Shown: positions 43,817-50,681 of the stretch, one piece after another
Layout: each line of letters opens with the position of its first letter
Numbering within the stretch: the first letter of the stretch is position 1
From: Maridesulfovibrio bastinii DSM 16055
GTDB taxonomy: Bacteria > Desulfobacterota > Desulfovibrionia > Desulfovibrionales > Desulfovibrionaceae
Reading direction: 5' to 3'
Length of the DNA stretch: 64,000 bases
Assembly (NCBI RefSeq): GCF_000429985.1
Contig: NZ_AUCX01000023.1
Location: 1 to 64,000, forward strand
Notes under the pieces: model-generated
Database searches by the model: none
What the model saw: the letters and a program-made list of their open reading frames with translations, nothing else
Told to the model about the DNA's origin: nothing
Translations under genes and position numbers: made by a program

Positions 43817-44299
43817 ATGAAAAAATTAATCACATTTGCCACCGCTGCAGCACTTATATTGTCATTTTCAATTACAGGATTTGCTATGGAAATGAACCAT
43901 GGTGAAAATGGAATGGGCTCGATGCAGAATATGCACTCTGAAAATTCCGGAACAATGTCAGAAGGCATTGCAGCTATGGAACAGGGACTCATGAAAATGA
44001 AACATGGAGCACAGCTCATGGCAGACCCTGCAACACGTGCACAGGGAATGGAGATTATGAAAAAAGAAATGATGCCTATGCACAAAGGCATGCAGATGGT
44101 TGAAAGTGCTTCCCAAAAAACAGCACACGCTGAATCATGCCAGAAAGTGATGAAATCAGCCAATACAGGTATGATGGCTATGATGAGAGGAATGAGTGTT
44201 GCCCAGAACGGCAGTGATAAGGGGCTAAAAATGATGAAAAGCGGTATTGAAATGATGGAAAATTCAATACAGCAGATAAAGACATTGAATGCTGAATAA
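43817..44299 (+). CDS. Exported Met/His-rich small protein, probable periplasmic metal binder
   Basis: The 160-residue precursor has a clear signal peptide (KKLITFATAAALILSFSITG, cleavage after GFA). The mature part of about 137 residues holds about 27 methionines and 5 histidines, with repeated GM, MM and MxxH/HxxM spacing (MEMNHGENGMGSMQNMH, MMPMHKGMQMVE, TGMMAMMRGMS). Such Met-rich segments bind Cu(I) or Ag(I) through thioethers, as in CusF, CopC and PcoE-like proteins. It is mostly helical by pattern and has a single Cys. AACACAGGAGAACAAC precedes the ATG. It is 14 bases after the phosphatase gene and near cusCBA, so it is probably a metal chaperone or sponge. No named family recognised. 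Confidence 0.82.
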   Translation: MKKLITFATAAALILSFSITGFAMEMNHGENGMGSMQNMHSENSGTMSEGIAAMEQGLMKMKHGAQLMADPATRAQGMEIMKKEMMPMHKGMQMVESASQKTAHAESCQKVMKSANTGMMAMMRGMSVAQNGSDKGLKMMKSGIEMMENSIQQIKTLNAE

Positions 44300-44310
44300 G
44301 TAATCTTTCA

Positions 44311-44350
44311 AACCCAAGTCCGGCCTGAGTATTAGCTGGACTTGGGTTTT
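44311..44350. terminator. Terminator after the Met-rich protein gene
   Basis: AACCCAAGTCC (44311-44321) and GGACTTGGGTT (44338-44348) form an 11-bp perfect stem followed by TTTTC. It closes the phosphatase/Met-rich operon. Confidence 0.85.
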
Positions 44351-44375
44351 CATGCGTAAATTAATAATATTTTGT

Positions 44376-44795
44376 TTAAATCAGCATCCTAGGTTCTGGA
44401 AGTATAGGCTTAATCCACTTTACCCACTCATCTTTTTCAACCATTTCCAAAATCTTTTGTGCTATTTCATATCCTTCAAAAGGTTCTTTATAATCATCAA
44501 GTACTGTTGCGCCTTTAAAAACAGGCGTAAATTCACCCTTTGCACAAACTTCTATAGTAAAATCGAACATATCTATGAGATAACCATCAAGATTACCTTT
44601 TGCTTCCCAATCAAAAGTTATCTCATATCCGGGCCTGCTATATCTTGAAAAACCCCGGACTGAAGCAATTTTTTCTAATCCCTGTTTTTCATCTTCCATT
44701 TGAAAACATGACTCTGAAATTTCGACAAGAGGTTCATGGTTCATCATTTTTTTAACCAATTGCTGAAACTGCAACAAAGTTAAAACCTTCTGCAT
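44376..44795 (-). CDS. Hypothetical protein (no family recognised)
   Basis: The 139-residue soluble protein has no signal peptide or membrane helix. It opens with a helical MQKVLTLLQFQQLVKKMM segment and then alternates strands and acidic loops (SRPGYEITFDWEAKG, IDMFDFTIEVCAKGEFTPVF). It ends with a helix (GYEIAQKILEMVEKDEWVKW) and a proline-rich PILPEPRMLI tail. The start at 44795 is chosen because GGAG lies 8 bases upstream; an ATG at 44810 lacks a ribosome site. It is convergent with the Met-rich protein gene and has no other partner. It could be a small alpha/beta adaptor, but nothing supports a function. Confidence 0.6.
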   Translation of the reverse strand: MQKVLTLLQFQQLVKKMMNHEPLVEISESCFQMEDEKQGLEKIASVRGFSRYSRPGYEITFDWEAKGNLDGYLIDMFDFTIEVCAKGEFTPVFKGATVLDDYKEPFEGYEIAQKILEMVEKDEWVKWIKPILPEPRMLI

Positions 44796-45035
44796 AGTAT
44801 AAAGCTCCATAAAGGATATTTGATTCTTAAAAAGAAATATTAAATTATATAGTTAAGCGATTCATACAAATCACACAATTTCAAAAATATTTATAACACA
44901 TATAAAACTATTCTTTAATATAACATATTTAAATAATTAATAAGAACTAATTAAATATCCATATCACCCCAACTAATAAACTTATTTCAAACATGACACT
45001 TTACAAAGATAAGCTGATTCACTAAAGTTTTAATC

Positions 45036-45120
45036 AAGCTAGGGGCGCCTTTTAGGCTGAGACGGCAATGTGCCGACCCTTCGAACCTGATGCGGGTAAT
45101 ACTGCCGTAGGGAAGCTGTA
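45036..45120 (+). promoter_or_regulatory. TPP (THI-box) riboswitch
   Basis: The thi-box signature is present in order: AGGGGCGCC, GGCTGAGA at about 45055, then GACCCTTCGAACCTGATGC and GGGTAATACTGCCGTAGGGA. These are the conserved thiamine-pyrophosphate aptamer regions. The aptamer is followed by an intrinsic terminator before thiS, so binding of TPP should favour the terminator and shut the operon. Confidence 0.96.
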
Positions 45121-45145
45121 TGGATTATACCTAGTATCTATATTT

Positions 45146-45174
45146 GCTCGCCCTATGTGGCGAGCTTTTTTTTT
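45146..45174 (+). terminator. Riboswitch-controlled terminator ahead of thiS
   Basis: GCTCGCC (45146-45152) and GGCGAGC (45159-45165) form a perfect stem with a run of nine T bases. Placed 25 bases after the TPP aptamer and 15 before thiS, it is the expression platform. Confidence 0.9.
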
Positions 45175-45188
45175 GGAGGACAAACAAT

Positions 45189-45389
45189 ATGATTATTACT
45201 GTTAATGGTGAAAAAATTGATATGTCTGACTCCATATCGGTTAAGGACATGCTTGTCAGAAAAAATATCAAAGAAGACACAGTGGTAATTGAATTAAACT
45301 ACGAAATCCTCCCAAAAGAAAACTTCGCCATAACTTTATTAAAAGACGGAGACAACCTTGAAGTTCTCCGTTTTGTAGGCGGAGGTTGA
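45189..45389 (+). CDS. thiS: Sulfur carrier protein ThiS
   Basis: ThiS carries sulfur as a C-terminal thiocarboxylate to make the thiazole ring of thiamine. The 66-residue ubiquitin-fold protein starts [12 protein letters not shown] and ends in FVGGG, the Gly-Gly tail that ThiF adenylates. The ATG at 45189 follows TTGGAGGACAAACAAT; an upstream ATG inside the riboswitch terminator is discounted. It is the first gene of thiSGHFE and its stop overlaps the ribosome site region of thiG. Confidence 0.94.
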   Translation: MIITVNGEKIDMSDSISVKDMLVRKNIKEDTVVIELNYEILPKENFAITLLKDGDNLEVLRFVGGG

Positions 45390-45391
45390 TT

Positions 45392-46171
45392 ATGATTGAT
45401 GATGTATTAGAAATTGGCAAAGTTAAATTTAAAAGCCGTCTTCTTATCGGAACCGGTAAATATGCTGACGACTCCATTATCCCAGCTGTGTGTGATTCTT
45501 CTGAGTCGCAGATAATAACTGTTGCCATGAGACGTGTTGACTTTAACGCGACCACTGAAAATGTGATGGATTTCATCCCCAAAAACATGCAACTCCTTCC
45601 CAATACATCCGGAGCCAGAACAGCTGAAGAAGCTGTACGCATAGCAAGACTGGCAAAGGCTGCCGGATGCGGTGACTGGATAAAAATTGAGGTTATCTCT
45701 GACAACAAATACCTGCTTCCTGACGGGTATGAAACTATTAAAGCCACTGAGATATTAGCCAAAGAGGGCTTTACTGTCCTGCCGTATGTGAATGCTGACC
45801 TTTATATAGCTCGAGCACTGGTTGACGCAGGAGCTGCTGCTGTAATGCCTCTGGGATCTCCTATAGGGACAAACAGAGGATTAAAAACCCGTGAAATGAC
45901 TCGCATTCTAATTGAAGAAATTAAACTGCCAATTATTGTCGACGCTGGAATCGGAAGACCAAGTGAAGCTTGTGAAGCCATGGAAATGGGAGCTGATGCG
46001 TGTCTAGTTAATACGGCCATTGCCACTGCCAATGACCCTGTTAAGATGGCAAAAGCATTTTCAAATGCTGTTAAAGCCGGACGTGAAGCATATTTGTCAG
46101 GTCCTGGAGCAAAAAGCAATCTGGCGCAGGCATCCTCACCACTGACCGGATTTCTTACAGAAGGACAGTAA
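45392..46171 (+). CDS. thiG: Thiazole synthase ThiG
   Basis: ThiG builds the thiazole phosphate from 1-deoxyxylulose 5-phosphate, dehydroglycine and ThiS-thiocarboxylate. The 259-residue TIM barrel has [14 protein letters not shown] near residue 10 with the DXP-binding Lys region, [41 protein letters not shown] and [23 protein letters not shown] 45392 lies 6 bases after GGAGG; a TTG two codons upstream is less likely. It begins 3 bases after thiS ends and 3 bases before thiH starts, typical of tight operon packing. Confidence 0.96.
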   Translation: MIDDVLEIGKVKFKSRLLIGTGKYADDSIIPAVCDSSESQIITVAMRRVDFNATTENVMDFIPKNMQLLPNTSGARTAEEAVRIARLAKAAGCGDWIKIEVISDNKYLLPDGYETIKATEILAKEGFTVLPYVNADLYIARALVDAGAAAVMPLGSPIGTNRGLKTREMTRILIEEIKLPIIVDAGIGRPSEACEAMEMGADACLVNTAIATANDPVKMAKAFSNAVKAGREAYLSGPGAKSNLAQASSPLTGFLTEGQ

Positions 46172-46173
46172 AA

Positions 46174-47298
46174 ATGAGCTTTTATAACATTTGTGCCCAG
46201 TATGATGAAGAATGTTTAAAGGAACAGCTGGCCTCTAAAACTGAAACGGATGTTAAACACACTCTTGCACAGGAACAAATCAGTCCGGAAGGTTTTTTAA
46301 CACTCCTAAGTCCTGCAGCGGTTCCTTTTATCGAAGACATGGCCCAAAAGGCGCATAAATTAACATTACAGCACTTTGGCAGAACTATAACACTTTTTAC
46401 GCCACTTTATCTGGCAAATTACTGTACAAACCGTTGTGTTTATTGTGGTTTTAACACTAAAAACAAAATTTACCGCAGTCAGCTGAGCTATGAACAGGTT
46501 GAATCAGAGGCAAAGGTTATAGCATCTACCGGAATGAAGAATATCCTGATTTTAACCGGTGATGCCAGAGCAAAATCATCTCCGGAATATATCAAAGCAT
46601 GCGTTGAAATCCTTAATAAATACTTCCCCTCTGTCAGCATAGAAATATACGCAATGACGGAGCAGGAATATGCTTCTCTGGCTGAATCCGGGGTTGACGG
46701 GATGACCATGTTTCAGGAAACCTACAACGAAAAGCTCTACCCTGTTCTTCACCCTTCAGGACCGAAACATGATTATCGTTTCAGACTTGATGCTCCGGAA
46801 CGAAGTTGTAAAGCCGGAATGAGAGTTGTAAATATCGGCGCTTTGCTCGGGCTTGATGAATGGCGGCATGATGCTTTTAAAACAGGACTGCACGCCCACT
46901 ATTTACAAAGCAAATATCCTGGAGTTGATATAGCTGTATCATTACCCCGTATGCGGACACATGTAGGACACTTTGAACAGACATGTGTTGTCAGTGACAC
47001 TGAGATGGTTCAAAACCTTTTAGCTTTGCGAATTTTCATGCCTCGTGCAGGTATAACTATTTCAACGAGAGAAAAAGCTGAATTCAGAAACAATATCATG
47101 CACCTCGGTGTGACAAAAATGTCCGCAGGAGTTTCTACAGAAGTCGGCGGCCATGCCAAAGCAGAAGATGATTCTGATAAATCAGCTCAATTTGATATCA
47201 GTGATACCCGCAGCTTAACAGAAATGTGCGAAGCCATTTCCAGTCAGGGGTATCAGCCCGTATTTAAAGATTGGGAACCAATTTTTGGAACATTGTAG
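46174..47298 (+). CDS. thiH: 2-iminoacetate synthase ThiH (radical SAM)
   Basis: ThiH splits tyrosine to give dehydroglycine (2-iminoacetate) and p-cresol, the nitrogen and C2 source for the thiazole under anaerobic conditions. The 374-residue radical SAM protein has the cluster motif CTNRCVYC (Cys84, Cys88, Cys91), the ILILTGDARAKSS SAM-binding segment and a YxETYNE pattern near residue 188. Use of ThiH rather than the oxygen-dependent ThiO fits an anaerobe. It is 3 bases after thiG and 9 bases before the thiF start. Confidence 0.96.
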   Translation: MSFYNICAQYDEECLKEQLASKTETDVKHTLAQEQISPEGFLTLLSPAAVPFIEDMAQKAHKLTLQHFGRTITLFTPLYLANYCTNRCVYCGFNTKNKIYRSQLSYEQVESEAKVIASTGMKNILILTGDARAKSSPEYIKACVEILNKYFPSVSIEIYAMTEQEYASLAESGVDGMTMFQETYNEKLYPVLHPSGPKHDYRFRLDAPERSCKAGMRVVNIGALLGLDEWRHDAFKTGLHAHYLQSKYPGVDIAVSLPRMRTHVGHFEQTCVVSDTEMVQNLLALRIFMPRAGITISTREKAEFRNNIMHLGVTKMSAGVSTEVGGHAKAEDDSDKSAQFDISDTRSLTEMCEAISSQGYQPVFKDWEPIFGTL

Positions 47299-47306
47299 AG
47301 GGAATA

Positions 47307-47936
47307 ATGAACAGGACTGAAAGAGGCATAGCCGCTTACATAGGTGAAAATCGCCTCAAATTCCTGCAAAAGATAAAAATAGGGATAGCCGGGGCCGGGG
47401 GCCTCGGCTCAAATTGCGCTGTAAACCTAGTCAGAAGTGGCTTTAAGCGACTGACAATAGTAGACTTTGATTGCATTGAGGAATCTAACCTCAATAGGCA
47501 GAATTTTTTTATTTCACAACTTGGAGAATACAAGGTTGAAGCCCTTGCAAAAAATCTACTGGCTATCAATCCAGATTTAGAGCTTGATCTACATATAAAA
47601 AAAATAACGAAAACTAATTTAAAAGATTTTTTTTCAACTTGCTCCACGGTGATTGAAGCTCTTGATGAAGCTTTATTGAAAAAATATTTTGTCGAAACAT
47701 TTCTACCAACAGATAAGCTGGTAGTGACAGCTTCAGGTATTGGCGGTATTGGAAATACAAACGATTTAATTACAAAAAAAATTGGCCGAAATCTGATTAT
47801 GATTGGTGATATGAAAACAGAATGCTCTGCTGAAATTCCACCGCAATCACCCAGAGTTACTATTGCTGCGGCAAAACAGGCTGATGCGGTTTTAGATTTC
47901 TGGCTTGATAAATTTTCTGAAGGAGAGAAAAAATGA
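47307..47936 (+). CDS. thiF: ThiS adenylyltransferase ThiF
   Basis: ThiF activates the ThiS C-terminal glycine by adenylation before sulfur transfer. The 209-residue E1-like protein has KIGIAGAGGLGSNCAVNLVR, the nucleotide-binding loop, followed by the VDFDCIEESNLNRQNFF signature. Short ThiF proteins of this size (about 200 residues, without the C-terminal zinc/rhodanese parts) accompany ThiH in anaerobes. A zinc-binding CxxC pair is not obvious. GAGGGAATA precedes the ATG at 47307, so a start 12 codons upstream is rejected. It overlaps thiE by 4 bases (ATGA). Confidence 0.9.
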   Translation: MNRTERGIAAYIGENRLKFLQKIKIGIAGAGGLGSNCAVNLVRSGFKRLTIVDFDCIEESNLNRQNFFISQLGEYKVEALAKNLLAINPDLELDLHIKKITKTNLKDFFSTCSTVIEALDEALLKKYFVETFLPTDKLVVTASGIGGIGNTNDLITKKIGRNLIMIGDMKTECSAEIPPQSPRVTIAAAKQADAVLDFWLDKFSEGEKK

Positions 47937-48577
47937 GCACAAGAAAAATAACAAGAGAAAATATTCTGGATACAGATATATATTGTCTGACAGCACAAAA
48001 ATTTTCCAAAGGCAGATCAAATATTGAAGTAGTAAAGGAAATGCTGGATAATAATATAAAACTTATTCAGTACCGTGAAAAAGAAATAAAAAGTGGTCAA
48101 AAATACAAAGAGTGCTGCGAAATCCGCAAAATGACCAGAGAAGCCGGAGCCGCATTTATAATTAATGATGATATTGATCTTGCCATGATGGTCGAAGCTG
48201 ATGGCATACATATAGGTCAGGAAGATTTTCCCATTGAAGTTGTCAGAAAACTTATTGGGGATAAAATGGCTATAGGCCTTTCAACTCATAATCCCGAGCA
48301 GGCGCGGGAGGCCGTTAAACTTGGAGCCGACTATATCGGCGTAGGCCCCATATTTAAAACGATGACTAAAGAAGATGTCTGCGATCCTGTTGGCTTTGAC
48401 TATCTGGAATATGTAGCACAAAATATCAGCATTCCTTTTGTTGCAATAGGTGGCATCAAAGAACACAATATTAAAGAAGTTACCAGTCGCGGTGTGAAAT
48501 GTGTAGCCCTAGTCACTGAAATAGTTGAGGCAGATAACATCGGAGCCAAAATAGCTTCGATCCGCTCAAAAATGTAA
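47933..48577 (+). CDS. thiE: Thiamine-phosphate synthase
   Basis: ThiE joins the pyrimidine pyrophosphate and thiazole phosphate into thiamine phosphate. The 214-residue TIM barrel has KLIQYREKEIKSG (the QxR-like diphosphate region), FIINDDIDLAMMVEADGIHIGQED, the GLSTHNPEQAREA strand, ADYIGVGPIFKT and FVAIGGIKEHNI. It ends the riboswitch-controlled operon and overlaps thiF by 4 bases. thiC and thiD, needed for the pyrimidine half, are not in the window. Confidence 0.94.
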   Translation: MSTRKITRENILDTDIYCLTAQKFSKGRSNIEVVKEMLDNNIKLIQYREKEIKSGQKYKECCEIRKMTREAGAAFIINDDIDLAMMVEADGIHIGQEDFPIEVVRKLIGDKMAIGLSTHNPEQAREAVKLGADYIGVGPIFKTMTKEDVCDPVGFDYLEYVAQNISIPFVAIGGIKEHNIKEVTSRGVKCVALVTEIVEADNIGAKIASIRSKM

Positions 48578-48606
48578 AAATATTTCGCTCTCAGGCTAAT
48601 GGTCAA

Positions 48607-48642
48607 AATAGGGATTATGGTGCTCGCGCCATAATCCCTATT
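48607..48642. terminator. Terminator after thiE
   Basis: AATAGGGATTATGG (48607-48620) and CCATAATCCCTATT (48629-48642) form a 14-bp perfect stem with a GC-rich loop and a short T-rich tail, about 30 bases past the thiE stop. Confidence 0.82.
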
Positions 48643-48783
48643 TATTTCAGTTTCTGATAAAATTAATTAAAACGATTAAAGCATAAGATATACAATTATA
48701 ACGACAATGATTTGACCATGAGCACTTTTACAAAGTACAGTGCCTATGAATTGAAAATATAAATAGAACCATTGAGGGACAAA

Positions 48784-49803
48784 ATGAACAGATTCTTAAA
48801 ACCTGCTGATTTCTTAAATTCTTCAAATGAGCCACGTAGAGCAGGATTCGAAATAGAGTTTGGTAATATTTCTGCCAGAGACACGGCCAAGGCCTTGCAA
48901 AAGAAAATGGGTGGCGAAATAAATGAAATAAGCCCGTTTAAAATGATTCTTGAGAAAAGTTCTATCGGTAATATTAAAATAGAACGTGATGCTGATATAT
49001 TGCTATCAGCAAAACATAGGACTTTTTTTGAAAAAATTAATCCTGAAATCAACCACAGTTCCATATTAAAAGAGATAGAAGGCGGGATAGATAAACTAAG
49101 TAGTTTTATAGTCCCATGTGAAATAGTCACTGATCCTTTACTCTTTGAAGATTTTATAAAACTTGATGAAATAGTTGCGCTTTTAACAGAATTAAATGTT
49201 CAGGGGACTCAGGATTCAATATTGAATGCTTATGGACTGCATATTAATCCATCCACACCGGACCTGACATCTAAGACAATGATAAGCTATATTCAGGCTT
49301 TTCTTCTTATTGAAGAATGGCTTATTGAAAAATCAGATATTGATCCTACAAGAAGATATTTAACTAATTTTATCGACCCGTTCCCTCAGGATTACTGTGA
49401 TATAACTTTAAATTCAGACTACACTCCAGAAAATGAACAACTTATAGCAGATTATATGCAATACAATCCAACCAGAAACCGGGCTTTAGATTTTCTTCCT
49501 GTCCTTTGCGAAATAGATAAGGATTTAGTATTTGAAAAATTAAATCCAGTTGAAAAAAATCTGGTCCACTCCCGCCCGGCTTTCCATTACAGACTCCCAA
49601 ACTGCAAAATAGGAGACAGTGACTGGAAAATAGCTGATGAATGGAACCGCTGGTGGTTTGTAGAGATGCTGGCTTCAGATGACAATTTAAGAATGGAACT
49701 GATTAAGAAATGGCAATTGAGCCGAATAACTTTTTCGGACAACCCCTTAAAAGTATGGATTGAAACTGTCGATAACTTTCTCTCTGATAATTTTAGGAGC
49801 TAA
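48784..49803 (+). CDS. Amidoligase-family protein (COOH-NH2 ligase fold)
   Basis: The 339-residue soluble protein begins with RRAGFEIEF (residues 18-26), the glutamate-bearing signature of the Amidoligase_2 family of glutamine-synthetase-like ligases. It also has IKIERDADILL, the central AYGLHINPSTPDLTS with the conserved His-x-Asn-Pro, and HYRLPNCKIGDSDW. Such enzymes are predicted to form amide bonds with ATP; substrates are mostly unknown. TTGAGGGACAAA precedes the ATG. The next gene, 9 bases after its stop, is a glutamine-amidotransferase-like hydrolase, the arrangement described from genome surveys for this family as a putative peptide or polyamine modification unit. Confidence 0.8.
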   Translation: MNRFLKPADFLNSSNEPRRAGFEIEFGNISARDTAKALQKKMGGEINEISPFKMILEKSSIGNIKIERDADILLSAKHRTFFEKINPEINHSSILKEIEGGIDKLSSFIVPCEIVTDPLLFEDFIKLDEIVALLTELNVQGTQDSILNAYGLHINPSTPDLTSKTMISYIQAFLLIEEWLIEKSDIDPTRRYLTNFIDPFPQDYCDITLNSDYTPENEQLIADYMQYNPTRNRALDFLPVLCEIDKDLVFEKLNPVEKNLVHSRPAFHYRLPNCKIGDSDWKIADEWNRWWFVEMLASDDNLRMELIKKWQLSRITFSDNPLKVWIETVDNFLSDNFRS

Positions 49804-49812
49804 TAACTCACA

Positions 49813-50595
49813 ATGTCCGAACGTCCTCTGATATGTATAACCGGTCCAGATCGTGGTGGGTTTTTCCCATGGATTATGACTAAAATAGCTATATTCAGGG
49901 CAGGAGGAAAAAGCATACGAATTACACCTTCAAAAAATTCAAATATTGATATCAATAAAATTGAAGGAGTTATTATTGGAGGAGGAACAGATATTGATCC
50001 TGCAAATTACGGGGAGGAATTTAATAAAATAAATAAAGAAATAGAGGGCCACACAGTAAAAAACAGGATAATTGCTATTCTAATGTTATTACTTAGAATG
50101 ATATTCAGTATTAAAACCTCAAAAGCAGGTTCTGATACAAAAAGAGATGAGCTGGAAAAACGTATTTGCCAGCACGCTGTCAGACAAAAAATTCCAGTTT
50201 TAGGAATTTGCCGCGGAGCTCAAATGCTGAATATATGCCTTGGAGGGACACTCCATCAGGAAACCAGACAATTCTATTCTGAAACGCCTCAGATAAAAAC
50301 AATTCTTCCCCGCAAACTGGTTTCACTTACAGCTGGCAGCAAACTCAATAACATATTGGGAACTTCTACATGCTATGTAAACTCCCTTCACGATCAGGCA
50401 ATAAATTCTCTTGGTCAGGACCTCAAGGTTTCAGCAACAGATCAAAATGGTATAATTCAAGGTGTTGAATCCACCTGCAATTCTTTCCTTATCGGAGTGC
50501 AGTGGCATCCTGAATATCTGCCGCAATCAGTACAGCAACAAAAAATATTTGCAGCTTTAGTCAAAAATGCAATTATACAGAAAAGCTGGCATTAG
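49813..50595 (+). CDS. Class I glutamine amidotransferase-like hydrolase (PuuD type)
   Basis: The 260-residue protein carries the class I triad: LGICRGAQMLNICLGGTLHQE (nucleophile Cys133, in two readable parts) and GVQWHPEY (His232, Glu234). The GGGTDIDPANYGEEF segment is typical of gamma-glutamyl-GABA hydrolases (PuuD family). These cleave gamma-glutamyl amides. It has no signal peptide, so it is cytoplasmic. The gene starts 9 bases after the amidoligase stop, so the two probably act on the same amide bond, one making it and one breaking or channelling it. A hydrophobic stretch (RIIAILMLLLRMIFSI, about residues 85-100) replaces the usual helix and is unusual for the family. Confidence 0.82.
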   Translation: MSERPLICITGPDRGGFFPWIMTKIAIFRAGGKSIRITPSKNSNIDINKIEGVIIGGGTDIDPANYGEEFNKINKEIEGHTVKNRIIAILMLLLRMIFSIKTSKAGSDTKRDELEKRICQHAVRQKIPVLGICRGAQMLNICLGGTLHQETRQFYSETPQIKTILPRKLVSLTAGSKLNNILGTSTCYVNSLHDQAINSLGQDLKVSATDQNGIIQGVESTCNSFLIGVQWHPEYLPQSVQQQKIFAALVKNAIIQKSWH

Positions 50596-50681
50596 CCGAC
50601 CACAAGGGTTGTTAATTAATATATAACTATGATAATATAATAAGTAATTTCATTAAATAGATGAATGAGGATTACTTATTA

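Noticed and set aside
47336-47998. 220-codon minus-strand frame
   Set aside because: It is antisense to thiF, which has clear nucleotide-binding motifs and operon context.
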